From contig NZ_BLZR01000001.1 of the NCBI RefSeq assembly GCF_014193895.1, positions 1,984,001 to 2,048,000 of the forward strand: a stretch of 64,000 nucleotides of DNA. The letters run 5' to 3'. A program made the translations under genes and the position numbers. Below are positions 47,498 to 56,475 of this stretch, in pieces. Source of the stretch: Clostridium fungisolvens (GTDB taxonomy: Bacteria; Bacillota; Clostridia; Clostridiales; Clostridiaceae). The stretch's first letter is position 1. Each line of letters opens with the position of its first letter. Under the pieces are notes generated by a model. The model saw only the letters and a list, made by a program, of their open reading frames with translations. It searched no databases and was not told where the DNA came from.

Positions 47498-47773
47498 TTT
47501 ATAATTAACCAACTTTATAAAGAGTGTTGATTATCAAAAGGAGTGTTGTTTTTTTATATATACAGTATATACCATAAGTTTTAAGATATAAATATAGCAA
47601 ATAACTGAAACATAAAAGTCTAATTAATGTAAATGTAATCCTTTTCTAGAGTAGCTTTTAATATAATTATCGGCCCTAGATATAAAAAAAGCTTAGTAAA
47701 CGTCTTAAAGTAACAGTAGTTTAAGCAGAAACATTAGCAAACATATATTACTAATTTAAGGGGATAAAAAAAG

Positions 47774-48724
47774 ATGATAACGGTTAAAAAAGCTCATAAA
47801 ACATCAAATCAAAAGAAGTTTTCAATTCCTAATAAGTATAAACTGTTTCTTATAGCATTGCCATTCTTAATCTTAACATTTTTGTTTTCGTATTTACCGC
47901 TTCATGGCTGGTTGTATTCTTTTTATGATTATAGGCCTGGAATACCATTAAGTAAGTCAGAGTTTGTTGGGCTTAGATGGTTTAAATCAATCTTTGCAAA
48001 TCCTGTACAGACTAAAGAAGTTTTAAGAGTTATGAAAAATACAATTGCAATAAGCAGCATTAACATTGTAACTTCTGTATTTCCTGTTATTTTTGCAATA
48101 TTACTTACAGAGATAAGGAAGGAAAGATTCAAAAAAACTGTACAAGTTTTAACCACAATACCAAATTTTATAAGTTGGGTTTTAGTTTACTCAGTAGCTT
48201 TTACATTATTTTCAGTGGATAACGGGCTAATAAATCACTTACTTATGAATCTTCATATTATCAAGACTCCAATAAATTTCTTGGCTTCTGATAATCACAC
48301 ATGGTTAAATATGACACTTTGGAGTATATGGAAAGGACTTGGATGGGGAGCCATTATGTACCTAGCAGCAATAACTGGTATAGATCAAGAGTTATATGAT
48401 GCAGCAAAGGTTGATGGATGCGGAAGATTTAAATTGATATGGCATATAACAGTTCCTGGAATTATGCCAACATACTTTGTTCTACTGCTACTATCTATAG
48501 CAAACTTTATAAATAATGGTATGGATCAATACTTTGTATTTCAGAATGCAATAAATAAAGAACATATTGAAGTGTTAGATCTTTACGTTTACAACATAGG
48601 AATGGTAGGTGCAAACTTCTCATTCTCAACTGCAATAAGTATGTTAAAGTCTATAATAAGCGTGTTCTTATTATTCGTAGCAAATAGCATGTCTAAGTTA
48701 TTTAGAGGAGAAACAATAATTTAA
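47774..48724 (+). CDS. oligosaccharide ABC transporter permease (LplB-like)
   Basis: A 316-residue permease with about six spans. The EAA loop is ITGIDQELYDAAKVDGCG followed by FKLIWHITVPGI (near residue 210-240). The FLFSYLPLHGWLYSFYDYRPG start is typical of LplB/YtcP-type carbohydrate importers. It forms the channel with the next gene. TTAAGGGG precedes the ATG. No ATPase gene is present in the locus, so a shared sugar ATPase (MsmX-type) is likely to serve it. Confidence 0.92.
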   Translation: MITVKKAHKTSNQKKFSIPNKYKLFLIALPFLILTFLFSYLPLHGWLYSFYDYRPGIPLSKSEFVGLRWFKSIFANPVQTKEVLRVMKNTIAISSINIVTSVFPVIFAILLTEIRKERFKKTVQVLTTIPNFISWVLVYSVAFTLFSVDNGLINHLLMNLHIIKTPINFLASDNHTWLNMTLWSIWKGLGWGAIMYLAAITGIDQELYDAAKVDGCGRFKLIWHITVPGIMPTYFVLLLLSIANFINNGMDQYFVFQNAINKEHIEVLDLYVYNIGMVGANFSFSTAISMLKSIISVFLLFVANSMSKLFRGETII

Positions 48725-48755
48725 TAGCAATATAGATAAGGAGCGTGGTAAAACA

Positions 48756-49658
48756 ATGAGAACCCATTCAAAGAATTTATCTGATACAATAGTTAATATA
48801 TTGATTTATATATTTTTTATAGCATTTACCTTAATATGCATATTTCCATTCTATTATTTATTTATAAACACAATAAGCAATAATGATTTGAGTAGTAAAG
48901 GGCTCATAAACTTTATCCCTAAAGGAATACATTTTACAAATTATCTACAAGTTCTAAAGATTAGAGGCCTTGGGCAAGCTGCTTTTATTACACTAAGCAG
49001 AACTGTAATAGGAACAGCACTTACAGTATTTGCATCTGCATTTTTAGGTTTTTTATTTACGAAAAAAGAAATGTGGGGTAGGAAGTTCTGGTATAGGTTT
49101 GTAATAATAACAATGTATTTTAATGCTGGAATTATGCCTTGGTATATAACAATGATGAATCTAAAACTTACAAATAATTTCTTGGCTTACGTTTTGCCAA
49201 GCATTATATCACCATTCAATATTATACTTGTAAAGACTTTTATTGAAGGAATACCAGAATCTCTTCAAGAAGCAGCAGAAATAGATGGAGCAGGACTTTA
49301 TACTATTTTTTTTAAGATAGTAATGCCTCTAATAAAACCAATTCTTGCAACTATAACAATATTCTCTGCAGTTGGTCAGTGGAATTCTTTTACAGATACA
49401 CTTTTTCTTGTAACTGATTCAAAATTATTTACTTTGCAATTTGTTCTTTATAAATATTTAAATGAGGCTTCTTCACTAGCAGCACTTATAAAGAATAGTC
49501 AAAGTGGAATAGCAGCTGCAAATATAGCTAATATGCAAACTGCCACATCTGTAAGAATGACAGTTTCAATGATTGTTGTTATACCAATATTATTTGTATA
49601 TCCATATTTCCAAAGACACTTTGTAAAAGGTGTAATGATTGGTGCTGTAAAGGGTTAA
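48756..49658 (+). CDS. oligosaccharide ABC transporter permease (LplC-like)
   Basis: A 300-residue permease with six spans, of the LplC/YtcP type. The EAA loop is visible (GIPESLQEAAEIDGAG, then FFKIVMPL, near residue 165-195), as is INTISNND near the start. It begins 31 bases after the first permease, with AAGGAG. The two form a heterodimer. Confidence 0.92.
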   Translation: MRTHSKNLSDTIVNILIYIFFIAFTLICIFPFYYLFINTISNNDLSSKGLINFIPKGIHFTNYLQVLKIRGLGQAAFITLSRTVIGTALTVFASAFLGFLFTKKEMWGRKFWYRFVIITMYFNAGIMPWYITMMNLKLTNNFLAYVLPSIISPFNIILVKTFIEGIPESLQEAAEIDGAGLYTIFFKIVMPLIKPILATITIFSAVGQWNSFTDTLFLVTDSKLFTLQFVLYKYLNEASSLAALIKNSQSGIAAANIANMQTATSVRMTVSMIVVIPILFVYPYFQRHFVKGVMIGAVKG

Positions 49659-49787
49659 TATTAAGTTTTTATTATTCTAAGTGCTGCTTATAAGTATTTA
49701 TGATTATGGAAGCTTAAAGAATGTCATTAACATGAGCAGCAATATGGATATTAAAATAAATAGAAACAAATTTAAGGGGGATTAGTA

Positions 49788-51512
49788 ATGAAGAGAGGTT
49801 TAAGCAAAAATATTGGAAAAGCAGTAGCTTTAGCTACAGCAATCACAACTATGTCTTTTGGTATGGTTGGATGTTCAAGTGATACTAAAAAAGATGCCAG
49901 TAACAGTGATCTAGAAAAAATTGATGTTTTCTCTATGAGTGCAAACTTTGCTGGTGAGCAAAGTGGATGGTTTGGGAAGGTTGTAAAAGATAAGTTTGGT
50001 TTAGATATGAATATTATTTCTTCAAACCTTCAAGGTGGAGATAGTAAATTTGCCACAATGATGGCTTCAGGTAACTTAGGAGACATAGTAGTATTCGGTG
50101 CTGACGATCAAAAGTATAGAGATGCGATAAAAGCAGGTCTTTTATTAGACTGGACTAAGGATGGTCTTTTGGATAAGTATGGAACTCATATTAAAGAATT
50201 CCAAAAGGCTATTGAAAAGAATAAGACAAATTTTGGTGATGGAAAAGCTGTGTATGGCCTTGGAAGCTCAGTTTCTACAATGCCAGCTACCACTCCTTCA
50301 GAAGGAACTGAATTGGCTTATGGACCTCATCTACGTTGGGACTTGTATGAAAAATTAGGTAAGCCAACAATAAACACAATGGAAGATTACCTACCAGTAC
50401 TTAAAAAGATGCAAGAAGCAACTCCAAAGAGTGATTCAGGAAAACCAACATATGCATTTTCAATGTGGAGTGATTGGGATGGAAATATGATGATGATAGC
50501 AAAGCAGTTCGCATGTATGCAAGGCTATGATGAATTAGGATTTTTACTAGTTCATGGTAACGAAGAAAAGTATCAAGATATATTAGATCCAAACGGTTAC
50601 TATCTAAGATCTTTAAAGCTTTATTATAATGCTAATAAGATGGGCTTAGTAGATCCAGACTCAATTTCCCAAAAGTATGATGATGCTGCTAACAAAATGA
50701 AGGATGGTCAAGTATTATTCTCATGGTTCCCATTCTACAGCACTGGATATAATACTCAAGAAAGAGTAAATAAAGGACAAGGCTTTAAGCTTGTACCATT
50801 TACAGATGAAAAGGATTATTCAAATGGTTTTGCTAATTATGGTAATAGTCAAGTAATAGCAATAGGTTCTAAAGCTAAAAATCCAGAAAAGATAATGAAG
50901 TTTATAGATTGGTTATACTCACCAGAAGGTATTATGACAAGTACTAATGGACCTAAGGGTTTAACTTGGGACCTAAAGGATGGCAAGCCAGTATTAACTG
51001 ATTTTGGTAAGAAAGTTGTTCCTTCTACAAGTTCAGATGTTATTTCTGATCAATATGGTGGTGGAGCATATAAAGATGGTGTAAATGCTCTTAACTTCGT
51101 AACAGTAAATGCAAACTCTATAAATCCTGAAACTAAGGAACCTTATAACTGGCAATTATGGTCATCAACAACTAACGATAATGTATCAACTCTTGATAAA
51201 AACTGGAGAGCAGCTATGAATGCTAACAATGATAAAGATTACTTTATTAAAAATAATAAGATTGTTGTTAATCCAGTAACTAATATTAGTAGTGATGCTA
51301 TGGATACAGCTACTCAACAAAAATTAGGTCAAATTGCTACAGTTATAAAGCAAGATTCTTGGAAAATGATATTTGCAAAGAGTGATGCTGAATTCCAATC
51401 AATACAAAAAGATATGATCGAGAAGTCTAAGGGCTTAGGTTATGATGATGTTGTTAAGTTTGATCAAAAACAAGCAGAAAGAATATTTGCTGCAAGAAAA
51501 ACTTTAAAGTAG
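49788..51512 (+). CDS. extracellular oligosaccharide-binding lipoprotein (LipO-like)
   Basis: A 574-residue lipoprotein: a signal peptide with lipobox (SFGMVGCSS, Cys about 29), then a large family-1 sugar-binding fold with many aromatic residues. Its length matches other LipO/YtcQ proteins that go with LplB/LplC. It would capture the oligosaccharide (inferred xyloglucan fragment) outside the cell. AAGGGGG precedes the ATG. A terminator follows, so the three transport genes form one unit. Confidence 0.9.
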   Translation: MKRGLSKNIGKAVALATAITTMSFGMVGCSSDTKKDASNSDLEKIDVFSMSANFAGEQSGWFGKVVKDKFGLDMNIISSNLQGGDSKFATMMASGNLGDIVVFGADDQKYRDAIKAGLLLDWTKDGLLDKYGTHIKEFQKAIEKNKTNFGDGKAVYGLGSSVSTMPATTPSEGTELAYGPHLRWDLYEKLGKPTINTMEDYLPVLKKMQEATPKSDSGKPTYAFSMWSDWDGNMMMIAKQFACMQGYDELGFLLVHGNEEKYQDILDPNGYYLRSLKLYYNANKMGLVDPDSISQKYDDAANKMKDGQVLFSWFPFYSTGYNTQERVNKGQGFKLVPFTDEKDYSNGFANYGNSQVIAIGSKAKNPEKIMKFIDWLYSPEGIMTSTNGPKGLTWDLKDGKPVLTDFGKKVVPSTSSDVISDQYGGGAYKDGVNALNFVTVNANSINPETKEPYNWQLWSSTTNDNVSTLDKNWRAAMNANNDKDYFIKNNKIVVNPVTNISSDAMDTATQQKLGQIATVIKQDSWKMIFAKSDAEFQSIQKDMIEKSKGLGYDDVVKFDQKQAERIFAARKTLK

Positions 51513-51522
51513 TTTCTATAGA

Positions 51523-51553
51523 AGAGGGTCTGATAATATATCAGGCTCTTTTT
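51523..51553 (+). terminator. terminator after the transporter operon
   Basis: AGAGGGTCTGATAAT / ATATCAGGCTCT followed by T5. Confidence 0.82.
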
Positions 51554-51557
51554 GCTG

Positions 51558-51610
51558 TTGAGGAAAGGTAGATGCGCAAAAAAAGCTCATAAAAGAAGGT
51601 CTCTTCAGTT
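51558..51610 (+). repeat. dispersed two-hairpin element, copy D (5' truncated)
   Basis: TGAGGAAAGGTAGATGCGCAAAAAAAGCTC matches the second arm of hairpin 1 and the linker of copy C; AGAAGGTCTCTTCAG is a reduced hairpin 2. The first arm of hairpin 1 is missing or has been replaced by the terminator just upstream. It lies before the alpha-xylosidase gene. Confidence 0.55.
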
Positions 51611-51880
51611 GCTATTTCATTAGTTTAGAAACTAAGTTGATTTTTAAGATAATAGTTGATTTTTATTATATACAGCATAAAACATAGTAATTTATAATAA
51701 TACTAGGAAAACATTTACATTAAATTAGAAAATATTTTCAAGTTAAAAAATATTTTTATGTGTAGATATGCCACTTCCAATCAAGATACCAGTAATAGTT
51801 AAAACAACTTTTTGTATGGTTTTTAGATGAGAAGAGTGGGATATCAATTACGCAAGACTGAATTAGTGAGGTGTAATTAT

Positions 51881-54199
51881 ATGAAATTTAGTAATGGTTG
51901 CTGGCTTAATAGAGATGGTGTAACAACCTACAGTCCTGCTGAGGCTTATGATATTAAAGTGAAAGATGATTCAGTAATTGTATATGCACCATGTAATAAG
52001 ATTAATCATAGAGGTGATACTTTAGGAGGACCTGTTATTACTGTAAAATTATCTTCACCAATGGAAGATGTTATAAGAGTTCAACTATATCATTATATGG
52101 GTATTAATAAAAAAGCTCTTGAATTTGAGATACAAGATCAAGGTAATATAGTGAAGATTAGTGAGGATGATCAAGTAGTAAAACTTAAATCGGGAGACTT
52201 AAGCGTAAGTATAGATAAGACTTCTGGGTGGCAGATGAACTTTTTTAACAAAGATGAGAAGTTAACTGGTACAGGCTTTAGAGATATGGCTTATGTTAAA
52301 ACTAACGATGAGGGAGTATTTATGAGAGAGCAGCTTAGCCTTTCAGTAGGAGAGCTTGTATACGGATTAGGAGAAAGATTTACGCCATTTGTAAAAAATG
52401 GACAGGTGGTAGATATATGGAACAAAGATGGAGGAACTAGCACAGAACAATCCTATAAGAATATACCTTTTTATATGACTAATAAGGGCTATGGAGTATT
52501 AGTAAACCACCCTGAAAATGTATCCTTTGAGGTTGGCTCTGAGAAGGTAACAAGGGTACAATTTAGCGTTGAAGGTGAATACTTAGAGTATTTTATAGTA
52601 AATGGACCATCTATGAAAAAGGTTCTTGAAAACTATACTACTCTTACAGGAAAGCCAGCATTGCCACCAGCTTGGTCTTTTGGATTATGGCTTACAACTT
52701 CCTTTACAACAAACTATGATGAAGCTACTGTAACTAGTTTTGTTGATGGAATGAAGGAACGAGATATTCCTCTTCATGTGTTCCATTTTGATTGTTTCTG
52801 GATGAAGGAATTTAATTGGTGTGATTTTAAATGGGATACTAGAGTGTTTCCAGATCCAGTAAATATGCTTAAGCGATTAAAAGATAAGGGTTTAAAAATA
52901 TGCGTGTGGATTAACCCATATATAGCACAGGCTTCAGAGCTTTTTGAAGAGGCAATGGAAAATGGATATTTAATAAAAAGAGCAAATGGAGATGTATGGC
53001 AATGGGATATGTGGCAGCCAGCTATGGGAATAGTTGATTTCACTAACCCTAAAGCATGTGAGTGGTTCCAAAGTAAACTGCAAGCTCTTGTAGATATGGG
53101 AGTAGATAGCTTTAAGACTGATTTTGGAGAAAGAATTCCAACGGATGTAGTTTATTATGACGGTTCTGATCCTAAAAAGATGCATAACTACTATACTTAT
53201 TTATATAATAAGGTAGTTTTCGAACTCTTAGAAAAGAATTTCGGAAAAGGAAAGGCAACTTTGTTTGCAAGGTCAGCTACAGTAGGAGGACAAAAGTTCC
53301 CAGTTCATTGGGGCGGAGATTGTTCTTCTGACTATGAATCTATGGCAGAAAGCTTAAGAGGTGGTTTATCGCTAACCTTATCAGGGTTTGGTTTCTGGAG
53401 TCATGATATTGGAGGATTTGAAAGCACTTCTACAGCAGATGTGTACAAGAGATGGGCGGCATTTGGTCTTCTTTCTACTCACAGCCGTTTACATGGCAGT
53501 CATTCCTATAGAGTACCTTGGGTTTATGATGAAGAATCTTGTGATGTAGTTAGGTTTTTCAGCAAACTAAAATGTAGCTTAATGCCTTATATTTTCACTC
53601 AAGCAAACAATACTTCATATACGGGTGTTCCTATGATGAGAGCAATGGTTCTTGAATATCAAGACGATCCGGCAACTCATTATTTAGATAGACAGTACAT
53701 GCTTGGTGATTCACTTTTAGTTGCTCCAGTGTTTAGTGAAGATGGAACAGTTTCGTACTATCTTCCTAAAGGAACTTGGACTAACTTCATAACAAACGAA
53801 GTTGTTGAAGGTGGAGTGTGGAGAAGTGAAAAACATGATTATTTAAGTATACCTTTAATGGCTAAAGAAAATAGTTTGATTCCAGTAGGAAGTAATACAA
53901 GTAAGCCAGATTACGAATATGCTGATGATGTTACGTTACACTTATTTAACCTTAAAGATGGAAAAACAGCAACAACTAAGCTACTTAATTTAGAAAGTCA
54001 ACCGGTATTCTCAGTAACAGCTAAACGAGAAAAGGATATTATCAGTATCGAAATAGAAGGAGAACATAAGCCTTTTAGCATTCTTCTAAGAGGAATAAAT
54101 AGGATTAATGAAGCAGAAGAGGCTTCAATTGATAAGAGCAATTTAGGTGTACGAGTTTTAATAAATAAAGATATAAACAAACTTACAATAAGATTATAG
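51881..54199 (+). CDS. yicI: alpha-xylosidase, glycoside hydrolase family 31 (YicI-like)
   Basis: A 772-residue cytoplasmic GH31 enzyme very similar in recalled motifs to E. coli YicI. It removes non-reducing alpha-1,6-xylose from xyloglucan oligosaccharides. The catalytic nucleophile is D414 (FKTDFGERIP) and the acid/base D480 (GGDCSSDYESM), offset by two from the YicI numbering (D416/D482). The signatures LVNHPENVSFEVGSEKV and FDCFWMKEFNWCDF are also present. There is no signal peptide, so it acts after import. The ATG at 51881 follows GAGGTG; the upstream in-frame ATG at 51827 has no ribosome binding site and adds residues foreign to the family. Confidence 0.97.
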   Translation: MKFSNGCWLNRDGVTTYSPAEAYDIKVKDDSVIVYAPCNKINHRGDTLGGPVITVKLSSPMEDVIRVQLYHYMGINKKALEFEIQDQGNIVKISEDDQVVKLKSGDLSVSIDKTSGWQMNFFNKDEKLTGTGFRDMAYVKTNDEGVFMREQLSLSVGELVYGLGERFTPFVKNGQVVDIWNKDGGTSTEQSYKNIPFYMTNKGYGVLVNHPENVSFEVGSEKVTRVQFSVEGEYLEYFIVNGPSMKKVLENYTTLTGKPALPPAWSFGLWLTTSFTTNYDEATVTSFVDGMKERDIPLHVFHFDCFWMKEFNWCDFKWDTRVFPDPVNMLKRLKDKGLKICVWINPYIAQASELFEEAMENGYLIKRANGDVWQWDMWQPAMGIVDFTNPKACEWFQSKLQALVDMGVDSFKTDFGERIPTDVVYYDGSDPKKMHNYYTYLYNKVVFELLEKNFGKGKATLFARSATVGGQKFPVHWGGDCSSDYESMAESLRGGLSLTLSGFGFWSHDIGGFESTSTADVYKRWAAFGLLSTHSRLHGSHSYRVPWVYDEESCDVVRFFSKLKCSLMPYIFTQANNTSYTGVPMMRAMVLEYQDDPATHYLDRQYMLGDSLLVAPVFSEDGTVSYYLPKGTWTNFITNEVVEGGVWRSEKHDYLSIPLMAKENSLIPVGSNTSKPDYEYADDVTLHLFNLKDGKTATTKLLNLESQPVFSVTAKREKDIISIEIEGEHKPFSILLRGINRINEAEEASIDKSNLGVRVLINKDINKLTIRL

Positions 54200-54250
54200 T
54201 TTATGAAATAAGTAAACTAGTATAAGTTTGGTTTGTGGGGGATAGTGAGA

Positions 54251-56305
54251 ATGAACGAATTAAATCAGTCAGTAAATAAAAAAATAAAAGAAATTATTGA
54301 AGAGATGACCTTAGAAGAAAAGGTATCAATGATTCATGGCAATGGTCTTTTTAGAACAGAGGCTGTTAAAAGATTAGGCATTCCTGCTTTAACTATGTCT
54401 GATGGACCAATGGGAGTTAGAAAAGACTATAAAAATGATAAATGGGAAGATATCGGAAATACCTATGATTACTCAACATATTTTCCATCAAACATGGCGT
54501 TAGCATCTACTTGGAATCCAGATAAAGCATATGAGTTTGGAACTTCAATAGGAGCAGAAGCAAGAGCAAGAGGAAAAGATGTAATATTAGGTCCTGGAAT
54601 AAATATAATAAGAACACCTCTTTGCGGTAGAAACTTTGAATATATGAGTGAAGACCCACATTTAATTTCAAAGATGGCAGTACCTTTCATAAAAGGTGTT
54701 CAGACAAAGGATACAGCTGCATGTGTAAAGCATTTTGCAGCTAATAATCAAGAGTATGAGAGACTTAATATAAATGTAGAAATGGATGATAGAGCGCTTC
54801 ATGAAATATATCTTCCTGGTTTTAAAGCTGCTGTTAAAGAGGGAAACTCATATACAATAATGGGTGCTTACAACAAAATCAGAGGAGAATACTGTTGTGA
54901 AAGTGATTATCTTATTAATGACATTCTAAGAAAACAATGGGGTTATGATGGCGTAGTTATATCTGACTGGGGAGCTGTTCATAATACTGAAACTGCTGCA
55001 AAATATGGAATAGATATAGAAATGAGCGTAACAGATAATTTCAATGAATACTTCTTAGCAGATCCATTGATTGAAAAAGTAAAAGCTGGATTGATTGATG
55101 AAAAGTTTATAGATGAAAAAGTAGAAAGAATATTGAAGTTAATGTTTAAGTTAAATGTATTTTCTGAAAAGAGAGTAAGAGGGAAATACAATGCTCTTGA
55201 ACATAGAGAAGCTGCTTTGAATGTAGCAAGAGAATCAATAGTTTTATTGAAAAATCATGATAATGTATTGCCGCTTAAGGATGATAAAGTAAAGTCTCTA
55301 GCAGTTATAGGAGAAAATGCTGATAAACAACATTCAAATGGTGGAGGAAGTGCTGAGATAAAAGCATTGTATGAATATACACCACTCATGGGGATTAAGA
55401 TGAGAGTTGGCGGTAATACAAAGGTGCAATATGCAAAGGGATACTCAAAAGATGAATCTTTAAAATCAGATTTATTAAATGAAGCAGTAAAGTTAGCTGA
55501 AAATTCTGATGAAGTGATTATAGTTGTTGGTTTAGATCATGACTTTGATGTTGAAGGAAAAGATAGAGAGGATTTAAATCTTCCATATAATCAAGATGAA
55601 TTAGTTAAAGCAGTATTAGAAGTTAAGCCAAATGCTATAGTTGTAAACATAAGTGGTTCACCAGTATTTATGGAACAGTGGATTGATGAAGCTAAAGCAG
55701 TAGTACATTCTTTCTACGCTGGAATGGAAGGTGGATATGCACTGGCTGAAGTTTTATTCGGTGATGTAAATCCTTCTGGAAAACTTCCAGTAACTTTTCC
55801 TAAAGCACTATCTGATTCACCTGCACATTGTATTGGTGATTTTCCAGGGGTAGAAACTGTAGAATACAAGGAAAGTATATTTGTTGGCTATAGGTATTTT
55901 GATTCAAGGGGTATTGAACCAAGGTTTGAGTTCGGGCATGGATTATCCTATACTAAGTTTCAATACAGTGATTTGACGCTAATAGTTGATAACTCAGAAG
56001 AAATCAATATCGAATTAAGTTTTAATATAACAAATACTGGAGGAACTTCAGGAGCTGAGATAGCACAAGTTTATGTATCTGATCTGGAATCGTCGTTAAT
56101 AAGACCTAAGAAAGAATTAAAAGCTTTCGAGAAAGTGTTCTTAGAAATTGGTGAAACGAAACTAGTTAAATTAAGCCTTAATAAAGAAGACTTATCATTC
56201 TATAATGATAAAGAAAATAAATGGGTATGTGAAGCTGGAGAATTTAAAATCCTTGTGGGAAGTTCTTCAAGTGATATAAAGCTAGAGAGGATATTTACTG
56301 TATAG
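54251..56305 (+). CDS. glycoside hydrolase family 3, probable beta-glucosidase
   Basis: A 684-residue cytoplasmic GH3 enzyme. The nucleophile is D239 (VVISDWGAVH); the KHFAANNQE and GGGSAEI segments and the C-terminal FnIII-like domain (EIAQVYVSDLES) are typical of beta-glucosidases of this type. It has no signal peptide. With the alpha-xylosidase, it could remove the unmasked glucose from the cellooligosaccharide backbone. Some GH3 enzymes are beta-xylosidases, so specificity is inferred. The ATG at 54251 follows GTGGGGGA; a TTG at 54233 is less likely. It follows the GH31 gene by 51 bases and is probably in the same operon. Confidence 0.92.
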   Translation: MNELNQSVNKKIKEIIEEMTLEEKVSMIHGNGLFRTEAVKRLGIPALTMSDGPMGVRKDYKNDKWEDIGNTYDYSTYFPSNMALASTWNPDKAYEFGTSIGAEARARGKDVILGPGINIIRTPLCGRNFEYMSEDPHLISKMAVPFIKGVQTKDTAACVKHFAANNQEYERLNINVEMDDRALHEIYLPGFKAAVKEGNSYTIMGAYNKIRGEYCCESDYLINDILRKQWGYDGVVISDWGAVHNTETAAKYGIDIEMSVTDNFNEYFLADPLIEKVKAGLIDEKFIDEKVERILKLMFKLNVFSEKRVRGKYNALEHREAALNVARESIVLLKNHDNVLPLKDDKVKSLAVIGENADKQHSNGGGSAEIKALYEYTPLMGIKMRVGGNTKVQYAKGYSKDESLKSDLLNEAVKLAENSDEVIIVVGLDHDFDVEGKDREDLNLPYNQDELVKAVLEVKPNAIVVNISGSPVFMEQWIDEAKAVVHSFYAGMEGGYALAEVLFGDVNPSGKLPVTFPKALSDSPAHCIGDFPGVETVEYKESIFVGYRYFDSRGIEPRFEFGHGLSYTKFQYSDLTLIVDNSEEINIELSFNITNTGGTSGAEIAQVYVSDLESSLIRPKKELKAFEKVFLEIGETKLVKLSLNKEDLSFYNDKENKWVCEAGEFKILVGSSSSDIKLERIFTV

Positions 56306-56358
56306 ATTTTATTGTGAATTTATAAGATGTAAATTTGCATTAAATTAATTTTTTGTGA

Positions 56359-56406
56359 GAAAGCATGCTCAAAAGATAAAGTGAAAATTTTGAGTATGCT
56401 TTTATT
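56359..56406 (+). terminator. hairpin between the GH3 and GH42 genes
   Basis: AAGCATGCTCAAAA / TTTTGAGTATGCTT stem with a T-rich 3' side; it may reduce read-through into the downstream genes. Confidence 0.7.
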
Positions 56407-56475
56407 TTGAACTGTGTTTAATTTCAACACGGTACTTTAACAGGCCTTATTTTTAAATTTGATAGGAGAGAATTT